From: an uncultured Phycisphaerae bacterium
Lineage (GTDB): Bacteria; Planctomycetota; Phycisphaerae; UBA1845; PWPN01
Assembly: GCA_938005315.1 (NCBI GenBank)
Contig: CALLOB010000062.1
Span: forward strand, 1 to 51,321
Direction: 5' to 3'
DNA length: 51,321 nt
Shown here: one piece after another, positions 43,431-51,321 of the stretch
Position numbering within the stretch: position 1 is the stretch's first letter
Layout of the letters: every line of letters starts with the position of its first letter
The notes under the pieces: model-generated
Seen by the model: the letters and a program-made list of their open reading frames with translations, nothing else
Told to the model about the DNA's origin: nothing
Database searches by the model: none
Program-made: the position numbers and the translations under genes

Positions 43431-44261
43431 TCAGGCGGACTCGGACTCGCGGTCCGGCTCACCGGCGGCCGGAGCCAGCGGCGAGGGCAGGTTCAGACGG
43501 GTGCAGATCTCCGTGATGATCTCGTCGAAACGCCCGATGTGATAGCTGTCCAGCCGGACCCGGCGGTCCTGCCCGTCGCGCCGGTACCGCAGATCAAGCC
43601 AGCCCTTGCGGGCGTACTGGGCGGCGTCCAGGCCGACCATCTCGTCCCAGGCGATCCGGTGCCGCCCCACCTTCAGGCCCGCGTCGTCCAGCACGGTCGT
43701 CGGCAGCACCACGGCCAGGAACCGCACCGCCATCACCGCCCCGATCAGCGACAAAGCCAGGGCCAGATACTTCTGCCCCATGATGTCGCCTTCGGTATGC
43801 TCGGGGCTCTCGGCGATCTCCAGCTCCCGGACACGGCCGTCCCGGACGCCGAAGCGGGCGTACATCGCCGGACCGACGAACCAGTGGTGGTCTTCGTGCA
43901 CCATGGCCGGTTCGCCGAGCATCGCCGTCAGCTCGGCCGTCGAGACCCCCTCCTCCACCCGGATCGTCTGGCCGCTCATCCAGAAACGCGCGGAGGCCCC
44001 GGCCTCGCGCGCGGCCCGCTCGACGCCCGGATCGAGCCGCATGCGGCCAACCAGTTCGGCCAGATGACGGCGGTTCACCCGGGCGTCGAAACGCAGGTCC
44101 TCCGGCTTGGGGTTCATATGCTGGCGCACCCAATCCATATTGGCTCTGGGATAACCCAGCAGGCCGTCGTAGGCGAACCATGCCGCCATGCCGAAACACA
44201 TCAGCAGAAAGATGGAAGTCCGGATCTTGTGCTCGCCGGTACTGCCGCACTGAATCTGCAT
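43431..44261 (-). CDS. Membrane protein of unknown function
   Basis: The 276-aa protein has an N-terminal membrane segment (residues about 15-35, SIFLLMCFGMAAWFAYDGLL) and a hydrophobic hairpin near 165-187 (YLALALSLIGAVMAVRFLAV). Between them is a soluble part with VNRRHLAELVGRMRL and MLGEPAMVHEDHHWFVGPAM, and after them a PH-like beta-rich end (LKVGRHRIAWDEMVGLDAAQ, DLRYRRDGQDRRVRLDSYHI). That layout resembles membrane proteins with a cytoplasmic PH-like domain (YdbS-like in style), but I do not recognise the family. It converges with rpsA. Confidence 0.72.
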   Translation of the reverse strand: MQIQCGSTGEHKIRTSIFLLMCFGMAAWFAYDGLLGYPRANMDWVRQHMNPKPEDLRFDARVNRRHLAELVGRMRLDPGVERAAREAGASARFWMSGQTIRVEEGVSTAELTAMLGEPAMVHEDHHWFVGPAMYARFGVRDGRVRELEIAESPEHTEGDIMGQKYLALALSLIGAVMAVRFLAVVLPTTVLDDAGLKVGRHRIAWDEMVGLDAAQYARKGWLDLRYRRDGQDRRVRLDSYHIGRFDEIITEICTRLNLPSPLAPAAGEPDRESESA

Positions 44262-44462
44262 GTCAGTCGCCGTGCCGCCCTGTACACGCCTGAGCCCGCC
44301 GACCGGGGTCGCTCATCCCTGTGTTTTTACCATGTACGGGCCCCGGCGACAACGTCAGGGGCGCCGCCGGGTGACCGGCGGCCAGGCGGTCGGCACCGCG
44401 TCCGTGCGGGCGGTACGGCCCTTGCAGCCCGGCGGCCCCACCTGCCGGGGGCGAAAACCCGC

Positions 44463-44491
44463 TTGTCTCCGCCGGGCCGGTTCGCGATAAT
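44463..44491 (+). promoter_or_regulatory. Candidate promoter for the 254-aa protein gene
   Basis: TTGTCT (44463-44468) and GATAAT (44486-44491), spacer 17 bp, about 93 bp before the ATG at 44585. The rest of 44262-44584 is GC-rich with no gene visible. Confidence 0.5.
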
Positions 44492-44584
44492 GGCTGGTTG
44501 ACGTCACCGAAACCGGCGGCCGGGGCAGGATGCCACAGGCGGCCCTGGCCCCGCCGACGGGAAAGGCCTCCGGAGATCCAGGGC

Positions 44585-45349
44585 ATGAAGAACTGGCTGG
44601 GCGCGCACTGCGACGAGTTTCAGATCACTTTGCGCCTGTTCCTGAAAATGGACTGGTCCCTCGAACGGGAGGCGGTGCTGCACTTCTTCGAGCGCATCCG
44701 CCGCGAATACCCCGGCATGCGCCGGTTCCGGCGACGCGAGGACGGGACCCTGCTCCTTGAGGAGCCCGAGCCGCAGACCGCCGAGGGTCGGATCCGTCGC
44801 TGGATCCGACTGGAGCCCGGGGCCATGCGTTTCGGATACGCCGAACCCCCGACCGCCGCCGCGTGGAGCGCCTTCTGCGAGTTCCTGCTCTCTCAGGTTC
44901 CCTTCCACCTGACGCTGACCGACCTGGAAATCGACTACCTGGAACTGGTTTACACATTCGACCTGGATTACCAGGGCAACCACGATCAGCTGGTGGCCGA
45001 GACGCTCCTGGGCGACAGCCCCCTCGGAGCCCTGTTCAGCCGTGAACCGGGCATCGCGACGATCGATTGCCAGCCGTGCCTGGGCTTCACGCTGACCCAG
45101 GAGTGCGACCTCCAGGCCTACGTCGAGCTGAAGAGCCGCACCAGCACCTTCGAGGTCCGCACCGGCGAATACGAATGCCGCCCTCTCTCGGTGTACCTGA
45201 CACTGCGGCGGTACTGGGGCTTCGGCCGGTCTGCCGGGCTGGTCGAAGCTCAGGCCGAACTGGCCGAGATCGCCGCACAGACGGCCGCCGACCGGGTCGT
45301 GCCCCTGCTGGTCAATCCCCTGGCCGCGGCCATCGCCAGCCGACGATAG
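44585..45349 (+). CDS. Protein of unknown function, 254 aa (TIGR04255-like in size and layout)
   Basis: No signal peptide or membrane helix is present. The sequence contains charged helical stretches (VLHFFERIRREYPGMRRF), a mid region VPFHLTLTDLEIDYLELVYT and DLDYQGNHDQLVAETLLG, and a C-terminal pattern LKSRTSTFEVRTGEYECRPL. These look like a two-lobed alpha/beta fold with long anti-parallel strands. Length and acidic nature recall the TIGR04255 family, but similarity is not strong enough to name it. The ATG at 44585 has GGAG about ten bases upstream. It lies in front of tatC, with a separate promoter in between. Confidence 0.7.
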   Translation: MKNWLGAHCDEFQITLRLFLKMDWSLEREAVLHFFERIRREYPGMRRFRRREDGTLLLEEPEPQTAEGRIRRWIRLEPGAMRFGYAEPPTAAAWSAFCEFLLSQVPFHLTLTDLEIDYLELVYTFDLDYQGNHDQLVAETLLGDSPLGALFSREPGIATIDCQPCLGFTLTQECDLQAYVELKSRTSTFEVRTGEYECRPLSVYLTLRRYWGFGRSAGLVEAQAELAEIAAQTAADRVVPLLVNPLAAAIASRR

Positions 45350-45370
45350 CCGGTCGCCGACGAGCGGGGA

Positions 45371-45399
45371 TTGACGCCCCAGGCCGCGGTTTCTAGAAT
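45371..45399 (+). promoter_or_regulatory. Promoter of tatC
   Basis: TTGACG (45371-45376) and TAGAAT (45394-45399) with an exact 17-bp spacer, leaving a leader of about 160 bases before the tatC ATG. Confidence 0.65.
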
Positions 45400-45565
45400 C
45401 CGCCCCACCCGGTTTGCCGATCGCACGGCGGCAAGGCCCGCACCGGGAACCACCGGGAACCGTCCCCTGCCGTTCAGGACGGGCAGCACCACCGCCGGCC
45501 GGCATGGGCCGCCTGCCGCGGGCCGGCAGGGACCGCTCATACGACCGTCGGACCTGAATACGACC

Positions 45566-46606
45566 ATGGGATTTTTCGACAACCTGCTGCGCGAACCCCG
45601 GCACCCCGACGAGGTGCGGATGACCCTGGGAGAGCACCTCGAGGAGCTTCGTTCGCGGCTGGTGCGAGCCATGGTGGCGCTTGTGGTCGGCGCGGCCGTC
45701 TGCCTGGGATTCAAAGATTACATCGTCGCCTTTCTCTGCGCGCCGATGTTCGCCGCGCTGGCCCGGCACGGTCTGGACACCCGCCTGGTGGCCCTGAGCC
45801 CGATGGAGGAGTTCATCACCGACCTGAAGGTCTCGCTGATTCTCGGATTCATCATCACCGCCCCCTACAGCCTCGCCCAGATCTGGGGGTTCATCGCCGC
45901 CGGGCTGTATCCCCACGAGCGAAAGTGGGTGCGATCCTTCGTGCCGGTGTCGATCGGGCTGTTCTTCGCCGGGGCGGTCTTTTTCCAGATCTTCGTCATG
46001 CCGATGATGCTGAACTTTTTTGTCGGCTACCGGGCGGAGCTTCCCGGCGTCGGCAACTACGCCTCCTGGTTTCTGCCGGGGCCTTCGGCGGCCCTGGTTC
46101 TCCCGGCGACCTCCCGGCCCGCGGAGTGGCAGGCGGCAGATCGGCCGCCGGCCAGCATGCCCGCATTCCAGGATGATCCGGCCGACGCCCCCGAAGGGAC
46201 GGCGTGGGTCAATCTGAAGGCCGGCGAACTGCGGATGCGGCTGGGCGACAAGATTTTCACCGTGGCCAGGCTCAAGGAGAGCGGACAGCATCCCCGCGTG
46301 GAGCAACAGCCGCGGCTGACCGAGTACGTGCTGTTCACCCTCCAGATGGCCGCCTCGTTCGGCATCGGCTTCCAGGTGCCGGTGATCGTGGCCTTCCTGG
46401 CGGCCGTGGGGATCGCCCGGGCGGCGGACATGGCCCGCTTCCGCAGGCACGTCTACTTCGGCATGGCCATCGCCGCTGCGGTGATCACGCCTTCCCCGGA
46501 CCCCGGCAGCATGCTGGCCCTGCTGGGGCCGATGGCCCTGCTGTTCGAGGCCGGGCTGTGGGCGGCCCGCGCGATCGAGGCGCGACGCGGCGAGGCAACG
46601 AACTGA
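45566..46606 (+). CDS. tatC: Sec-independent protein translocase TatC with an enlarged loop
   Basis: The 346-aa protein is the signal-recognising channel part of the Tat system. MTLGEHLEELRSRLVRA holds the cytoplasmic motif that meets the twin-arginine signal; PMEEFITDLKVSLILGFIIT and AAGLYPHERKWVR follow. Usual length is about 250 aa. The extra 95 or so residues fall between FFVGYRAELPGVGN (about 150-162) and PRLTEYVLFTLQMAASFGIG (about 248), that is, in the exported loop between TM3 and TM4; they contain a small beta-rich patch (WVNLKAGELRMRLGDKIF). TatA/B genes are not in the window. The Tat-signal oxidoreductase at 7468 is a likely client. Confidence 0.92.
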   Translation: MGFFDNLLREPRHPDEVRMTLGEHLEELRSRLVRAMVALVVGAAVCLGFKDYIVAFLCAPMFAALARHGLDTRLVALSPMEEFITDLKVSLILGFIITAPYSLAQIWGFIAAGLYPHERKWVRSFVPVSIGLFFAGAVFFQIFVMPMMLNFFVGYRAELPGVGNYASWFLPGPSAALVLPATSRPAEWQAADRPPASMPAFQDDPADAPEGTAWVNLKAGELRMRLGDKIFTVARLKESGQHPRVEQQPRLTEYVLFTLQMAASFGIGFQVPVIVAFLAAVGIARAADMARFRRHVYFGMAIAAAVITPSPDPGSMLALLGPMALLFEAGLWAARAIEARRGEATN

Positions 46607-47035
46607 GCATCTCCCCGGGTGGTCCGTAAAGACTCGATTCCCGCCAACACCTTTCGACAAACGCACACCAGACGGATAAACGTCTTCCGGAATGCTGTTA
46701 AGGCTGACCTTCAGATCTATCAAACTATTGAAATCTGGTCGGATTGACGTCACTTGAGACGTCATTCCTCGGTCAGAAGCTATGCAAGACACGATATTGT
46801 GTATGTCACCGCAAACAACGGGCATCGGCTTAGCGCCATGCTTGCGTAATATTAATACATGCCGAGCCAATCGTGAACATGATGTATTCGAGCTGATCCG
46901 AAATGCTTAACCTAGTTTTTGCGTTCTACCATCATCTCCTTACCATGGACTTAACGTTTCGGGGGTATTCTTCTGCGTGTGATTGGCGCGATCACATTCT
47001 GATTTCCGTTCCACTTCTTTGAAGGAGCTGACCAG
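46607..47035 (+). promoter_or_regulatory. AT-richer 429-bp region with several inverted repeats before the prepilin gene
   Basis: The composition drops clearly in GC compared with every neighbour. Inverted repeats are TGACGTC/GACGTCA (46745-46764, six-base loop), CAGAT...ATCTG near 46710-46740 with flanking GAC/GTC, and ACAC/GTGT around GATATT (46793-46806). No frame of good composition exists. It could hold promoters, operators or a small RNA. GAAGGAG directly before the ATG at 47036 is the ribosome site. Confidence 0.45.
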
Positions 47036-48160
47036 ATGAATCGGCAGTTGAAAGGGCAGACGGTCCATACGGGGCGAAAGGCGTTCACGTTGATCGAGGT
47101 CCTGGTGGTCATCGGCATCATCGCCATCCTGGTGGCGATCCTGCTGCCGGCGCTGAATGAAGCCCGCCGGGACGCCCGGGCGGTGCAGTGCGCCGCGAAC
47201 CTGCACCACGTCAGCCAGGCGACGGCGATCTACACCTCGCGTTTCAGCCGCTTCCCGGCCTCGTACCTCTACGCCTCCGACGCCCGGGGCAACTATAAAA
47301 TCTCGCACCAGATGCAGATGGCCGACGACGATCCCCGAAAGGCCCACGGCTACCTGCACTGGTCGTACTTCCTGTACAGCGACGGCCGGGTGGACCCCAA
47401 GGCCTTCCAGTGCCCGGAGTTCTCCAGGGGCGGCATGCCGCGCACGAACCCCGGCGGCGACCCCAACAACTGGTTCCCAGGACAGGTCAACGACCAAGGC
47501 GCCATGCACGGCGGCACGGGAGCGGAAGACAAGCAGGCCCCCTTCGTCGCCTATGCCGGCAATGCGGGCATCATTCCGCGGAACAAGTTCCAGGCCTCGG
47601 CGAGCAACACCCGTAAGAACGTCTTCGTGAGTCCCTCGGCGATCCGCAACGCCAGCAGCACCATCATGGCCGCCGAGTTCGCCGACAAGTTCGAGTGGGT
47701 CTCCATACAGTACGGCGACAGTGGCCGACTGAGCAAGGCCCACCGCCCGATCTCGCCGCTCTATGACAACCGCATGGGACAGTACGGTCCCTTCGGTGAA
47801 GGCGGCGCTACCGCCATGCCCGGCTTCGAGCCGCCTTTCACCTACGGACCTCGGAACGTCCCCTACGGAGGCCTGTACACGGTGGACAAGCTGGCCACCA
47901 GCATCGATTCCTTCATCGACGACATCAACAACTCGACCTTGAACCCCGTGAACCTCGTCGCCCGCCATCATCCCGGCGGCGGTTTGAAGGAGTTCGGCGG
48001 GACCGCCAACTTCATCTATGTGGACGGGCACGCCGAGAAGAAGAATATCCTGGACACGCTGGTCAAGAAGGAGTGGGGAGACCGCTACTACAGCGTGGAT
48101 GCGGAGAACGGAGTCGCCATGAAGCGAGCCTTCCTGGCTCCGGGTCTTGCGGAGAACTGA
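47036..48160 (+). CDS. Prepilin-like secreted protein (DUF1559-type, DGH motif)
   Basis: The 374-aa protein starts with a type IV prepilin signal: RKA then FTLIEVLVVIGIIAILVAIL, with Glu at mature position +5. The residue before cleavage is Ala16 instead of the usual Gly. After the helix come LLPALNEARRDARAVQCAAN, a globular domain, and near the end TANFIYVDGHAEKK, the DGH motif of the DUF1559/H-X9-DG family, which is hugely expanded in Planctomycetota. Such proteins are processed by a prepilin peptidase and may form pseudopili or surface fibres. SD GAAGGAG lies eight bases before the ATG. The compact GspE-like ATPase at 17093 is the only assembly part in the window. Confidence 0.9.
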   Translation: MNRQLKGQTVHTGRKAFTLIEVLVVIGIIAILVAILLPALNEARRDARAVQCAANLHHVSQATAIYTSRFSRFPASYLYASDARGNYKISHQMQMADDDPRKAHGYLHWSYFLYSDGRVDPKAFQCPEFSRGGMPRTNPGGDPNNWFPGQVNDQGAMHGGTGAEDKQAPFVAYAGNAGIIPRNKFQASASNTRKNVFVSPSAIRNASSTIMAAEFADKFEWVSIQYGDSGRLSKAHRPISPLYDNRMGQYGPFGEGGATAMPGFEPPFTYGPRNVPYGGLYTVDKLATSIDSFIDDINNSTLNPVNLVARHHPGGGLKEFGGTANFIYVDGHAEKKNILDTLVKKEWGDRYYSVDAENGVAMKRAFLAPGLAEN

Positions 48161-48335
48161 TCGCCCACCATTTCCGAGTTCGACCCGGGCCGGATCGTTC
48201 GAGGGATGCCGCGGCCGGCGTGGGCCGCGGCGGGGAGAACGTATGCGCGGAGAAGGAGGTGCAACGGACGCGAATCCCGATTCCGCTGCCCGGCCGGTCG
48301 CCGGGGGGCTTTCACGGGAAACTGCCCGCAAAGCA

Positions 48336-48365
48336 AACGAAAGGGACTGTAACGAAAGGGACTGT
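48336..48365 (+). repeat. Perfect 15-bp tandem duplication
   Basis: AACGAAAGGGACTGT occurs twice in direct succession (48336-48350, 48351-48365), 50 bp before the ATG of the dockerin-protein gene and within its probable leader or promoter region. The unit is much richer in A than its surroundings. It may be a duplicated binding site. Confidence 0.7.
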
Positions 48366-48415
48366 CGTAACGTTGCATGGAATTACCAGGACCCGCTAAT
48401 CGGAGTACAGGAAAG

Positions 48416-51321
48416 ATGAATACCGGAAGGATCCTTTGTGCGACCCTCGCCTTGGCAGCGCTGGTCGCGGCCGCCCAGGCCGGCACCCCGGCCCCGGCCG
48501 AAACCATCAACATCGTGGGTTCGACCAACGCCCCGCCCGCCCCGGTGCCCTATGTGCCCGGCGCGGAGATCAACCTCAGCGGCGCGACCCTCTTCGCGGA
48601 CTTCTACCCTACGGAGCCCTCGACCCGCGACTACATCAACGTCAACAAGAACTACGTCGAGTGCGGCGGCGTATCGGATCTGACCCGCCCACGGGCCAAG
48701 TGGTATGACAGCGACTGCCCGGCCGACGGAGTGTTCGACGAGTCCGAGCAGCTGGCCGTCGGCTTCACGCCCGGCATCCCCCTCAACAGCTTCTGGCTGG
48801 TGCAGGTCCGCTCGGTCGGTTCCGGCAACGGCCTGGCCGAGTTCATCAATTACCAGCTCTGCGGCGTCATCCCCAGGAACGCGCCGTCGGAAGGCGGCTG
48901 GTTCAACCGCTACAAGTACTGCAACGTCGGCGGCGTGGCCATCTATCCCGGCCCCTACATCCCGGGCAACAACAGCTTCACGCCGTATGAACCCGCGACC
49001 ATCGATATCGCGGTCATGGACGTTCCGCTGTCGTGGTTCGTCACCGAGCCCGGCACGCCGAACTGGGACGTCACTCCCGCCCAGCCGGGTTACGGGTTGA
49101 ACCCGTTGAAGTCCTACAAGACCGCCATCGATCCCGGCGGCCAGAGCAACCAGCTCAAGAACCGCTGCCTGGACTGCAACGGCGACAATATCATCGACCC
49201 GGCCACCGAATGCCTGAACCTCAACTACGCCTCCCCGAACGCCAACACGGTCTACGACAACCTGACCGCCCACGTCCCGGTGGCGGTCATCGCCAACGTC
49301 GGAACGGGCAAGCAGGAGATCAAGTACACCGAACTGCGGCACCTCTTCGCCACCGGCCGCATGCCCAACGGCGAGAATCTGCTGGTCTGCACGCGCGATG
49401 CCGGCTCCGGCACCCGCAACGCGGCCATGAACTCCATCTGCCTGGATCCCAGCTACGGCCGCGGCGACAACAGCAACAGGAAGATCGCCGAGGACGCGGC
49501 CAACGACGTGAAAGTCGGGCCGGGGAGCAAGTGGGTCAACTGCGGCGGCTCCGGCCTGATGGAGGACGCCGTCCAGCACCACGGTCTGGCCATCGGCTAC
49601 AGCGGCGTGGCCGGCTCCAGCCGCGCGGCCAAGGACGCCAACGACGGCAAGTACGAGATCCTCGGCGTGATCTACGACGAGGACATGGCCGGCAACCCGG
49701 TCTGCACGACCGCGGTGCGCCCGACCAAGAGCGCCATCATCTACAATGCCGACCCCTGCACCGGCTACCAGATCGCCGGCCCGCAGACCTTCGCCACCCG
49801 CGGCCACCCGGACGCTAACCGCGACCCGGCGGATCCTCGCTACGACGCCACCAAGCCGGCGGTGACCAACCAGGGCGCGGCCGATTACGTCAACAACATC
49901 CAGGACAGCGTGGCCGAGTTCGAGTCGATCCCGCTGCCCCCGCCGCCGACCGAGAACTTCATGCCCGGCTGGCTCCTGGCCCGGACCTACTTCCTGCCCG
50001 CGGGCATCGAGGCCCTGCCGGTCAGCAGCCCCGCGTGGCTGCCCTGCACCTACGCCGCCCAGGGCACGGCCTGGAACACCAACCTGGCCAGCTACATGGC
50101 CACCAACAACGACCTGGGCTGGACCATCGCCGGCGTGAAGGGCGATACCTTCCCGTACGGCAAGGGTCTGAACTCCTCCGGTGTGCTGGTGGACCGCCCG
50201 GCGCACCGCGTGCCGGCCCGCGTCGCCCTGCCCTACGGCAGCTATCCGCAGACGCAGTACGACGACGGCAGCACCACCGGGGCCTACAAGTACTACGTCA
50301 ACACCACGGCGTATACTATCAGCTCGGGCTATCTGGCCGACCGCAACAAGGTCATGGGCGACTTCTTCTATGACGGCCAGCGGAACCTCAACGATATCCC
50401 CGAGATGATGCTGGCCTACGCCGACCGCCTGACGCTCAACACCTGGCAGGTGGTGCCGGTGCCCGGCAACGCCCGCAGTCAGGCCGGCAACGTGCCCATC
50501 ATGCACGTGATCGGCGATTTCGACGGCAACGGCAACTTCGACGCCAAGGACGTCCGCTACTTCGCCGACGGCCTGGCCATCGATCCGGTGACCGGCAAGC
50601 TCAACCGCAAGCAGGGCTTCACCCTGGTCGATGCGAACTGGAGCGGCGGCAACTTCTTCGGCACCACGCTGGCCTGCGGCACGTATGCCAACGGCGACAG
50701 CCGCGGCGACGTCGCCGGCTCGGCGATCGGCACCGCTCCGGGCGCCCTGCCCCAGGGAGCCGACGGCGTGGTCAACCTGGCCGACGTCGAGTACGTCAAG
50801 GCCAATCAGGGTAACTGGGCCGACCTGGACGACGCCGCGGTCATCGACCTCAGCGCCGACATGGACGGCGATCTGGACGTGGATTGCGACGACCTGAAGG
50901 AGATCGTCGAGAACATCCTCGACACCCGGCTGGGCGACCTGGATCTGGACGGTGACGTCGATGCGACCGATCTGGCCACCATCACGGCCAACATCGGCAT
51001 CACCAGCGGCGCCACCTACGCCCAGGGCGACCTGGACTGCGACGGCGACGTCGATGCCGACGACCTGGCCATCGCCCAGCCGCCGCCGGCCACCGCCGTG
51101 GTCGGTCGTTACGTGTTCTACAACCAGTCGTACTATGACGGCAACAAGATTGCCCTGGATCCGGCGCCGATTCCCGGCCTCAACAACGACGACGCCGACG
51201 CCATCGACACCAGCAGGAGTCCTCTGCTGCCCGGTGCGGGTATGGCCACCACCGCGAACTACACCACGTACAACAAGGGCATCAACGGTCTGATCGTGGA
51301 TGTCGTCGGTGCCACGCGGGC
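48416..51321 (+). CDS. Exported PstS-like substrate-binding protein fused to dockerin-type repeats (runs off the right edge)
   Basis: 968 codons are open to the window end. The signal peptide is ILCATLALAALVAAAQAG. Residues about 25-440 look like a phosphate-type (PBP2/PstS) binding fold: INLSGATLFADFYP, VRSVGSGNGLAEFINYQ, TIDIAVMDVPLSW, VGTGKQEIKYTELRHLFATG, LVCTRDAGSGTRNA and HHGLAIGYSGVAG. The GSGNG and RDAGSGT loops hold the anion in PstS. From residue 701 on there are Ca-binding dockerin/EF-hand-like loops: DFDGNGNFDAKD, DMDGDLDVDCDD (815), DLDLDGDVDATD (841) and DLDCDGDVDADD (872). The tail contains GRYVFYNQSYYDG and TYNKGINGLIVDV, a module that follows dockerin in planctomycete surface proteins. 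SD AGGAAAG precedes the ATG. A PEP-CTERM-like sorting end may lie outside. Confidence 0.85.
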   Translation, partial: MNTGRILCATLALAALVAAAQAGTPAPAETINIVGSTNAPPAPVPYVPGAEINLSGATLFADFYPTEPSTRDYINVNKNYVECGGVSDLTRPRAKWYDSDCPADGVFDESEQLAVGFTPGIPLNSFWLVQVRSVGSGNGLAEFINYQLCGVIPRNAPSEGGWFNRYKYCNVGGVAIYPGPYIPGNNSFTPYEPATIDIAVMDVPLSWFVTEPGTPNWDVTPAQPGYGLNPLKSYKTAIDPGGQSNQLKNRCLDCNGDNIIDPATECLNLNYASPNANTVYDNLTAHVPVAVIANVGTGKQEIKYTELRHLFATGRMPNGENLLVCTRDAGSGTRNAAMNSICLDPSYGRGDNSNRKIAEDAANDVKVGPGSKWVNCGGSGLMEDAVQHHGLAIGYSGVAGSSRAAKDANDGKYEILGVIYDEDMAGNPVCTTAVRPTKSAIIYNADPCTGYQIAGPQTFATRGHPDANRDPADPRYDATKPAVTNQGAADYVNNIQDSVAEFESIPLPPPPTENFMPGWLLARTYFLPAGIEALPVSSPAWLPCTYAAQGTAWNTNLASYMATNNDLGWTIAGVKGDTFPYGKGLNSSGVLVDRPAHRVPARVALPYGSYPQTQYDDGSTTGAYKYYVNTTAYTISSGYLADRNKVMGDFFYDGQRNLNDIPEMMLAYADRLTLNTWQVVPVPGNARSQAGNVPIMHVIGDFDGNGNFDAKDVRYFADGLAIDPVTGKLNRKQGFTLVDANWSGGNFFGTTLACGTYANGDSRGDVAGSAIGTAPGALPQGADGVVNLADVEYVKANQGNWADLDDAAVIDLSADMDGDLDVDCDDLKEIVENILDTRLGDLDLDGDVDATDLATITANIGITSGATYAQGDLDCDGDVDADDLAIAQPPPATAVVGRYVFYNQSYYDGNKIALDPAPIPGLNNDDADAIDTSRSPLLPGAGMATTANYTTYNKGINGLIVDVVGATR

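Noticed and set aside
44504-46870. 788-aa minus-strand frame over the 254-aa protein and tatC
   Set aside because: Antisense shadow; tatC is unmistakable on the plus strand.

Overview
The window looks like chromosomal DNA from a high-GC member of the Planctomycetota, probably Phycisphaerae-like. The evidence is gene content: a fused AroD-AroE enzyme, a Tat-exported GFO/IDH/MocA oxidoreductase followed by a DUF1080 lipoprotein, a DUF1559-type prepilin protein ending in a DGH motif, an exported dockerin protein with a planctomycete-style tail, a TatC with a large exported-loop insertion, and short conserved proteins typical of the phylum. I see no rRNA, tRNA, CRISPR array, insertion sequence or prophage. 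The gene assignment rests on motif recognition only.

Layout. 1-3551: the start of a DUF1611 gene and an orphan glycoside-hydrolase C-terminal domain (minus), a three-PAS histidine kinase (plus), and an isochorismatase-type hydrolase (minus). 3638-7186: a biosynthetic operon made of a promoter, a short Leu-rich leader peptide, a complete ribosome-mediated attenuator, leuA and aroDE. 7297-9719: exported sugar-oxidation pair (oxidoreductase plus DUF1080). 9756-14450 (minus): DUF6259-type carbohydrate protein, phosphohexomutase and UDP-glucuronate decarboxylase. 14698-20151 (plus): PHP phosphoesterase, small membrane protein, PilZ, STAS, compact GspE-type ATPase, rubredoxin-like protein and a DRG-like TGS GTPase. 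20218-25319: LysM protein, a weakly coding stretch with a candidate lipoprotein, Hsp20, and MutS2 lacking its Smr domain.

25320-28810: two lipoproteins (TolB-like propeller; CsgG/LpoB-like), a 68-aa conserved protein and a Xer recombinase. 28856-31433 (minus): a three-gene ABC-2 exporter with TGATG coupling. 31553-36433: SDR epimerase, small winged-helix protein, 803-aa glycosyltransferase and MgtC. 36511-39613: ppdK with promoter and terminator. 40207-46606: receiver-GAF-HD-GYP protein, five-domain S1 protein, two uncharacterised proteins and tatC. 46607-51321: an AT-richer spacer, a prepilin-like secreted protein, and a large PstS-like/dockerin protein running off the right edge.

The most notable element is the leucine attenuator upstream of leuA. 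All four pairing segments are visible: a protector hairpin whose loop holds the Leu codons, an antiterminator, and a 14-bp terminator with a T6 tract. Several promoters in the window sit so close to start codons that leaderless translation is likely; the leuA leader peptide is one of these.
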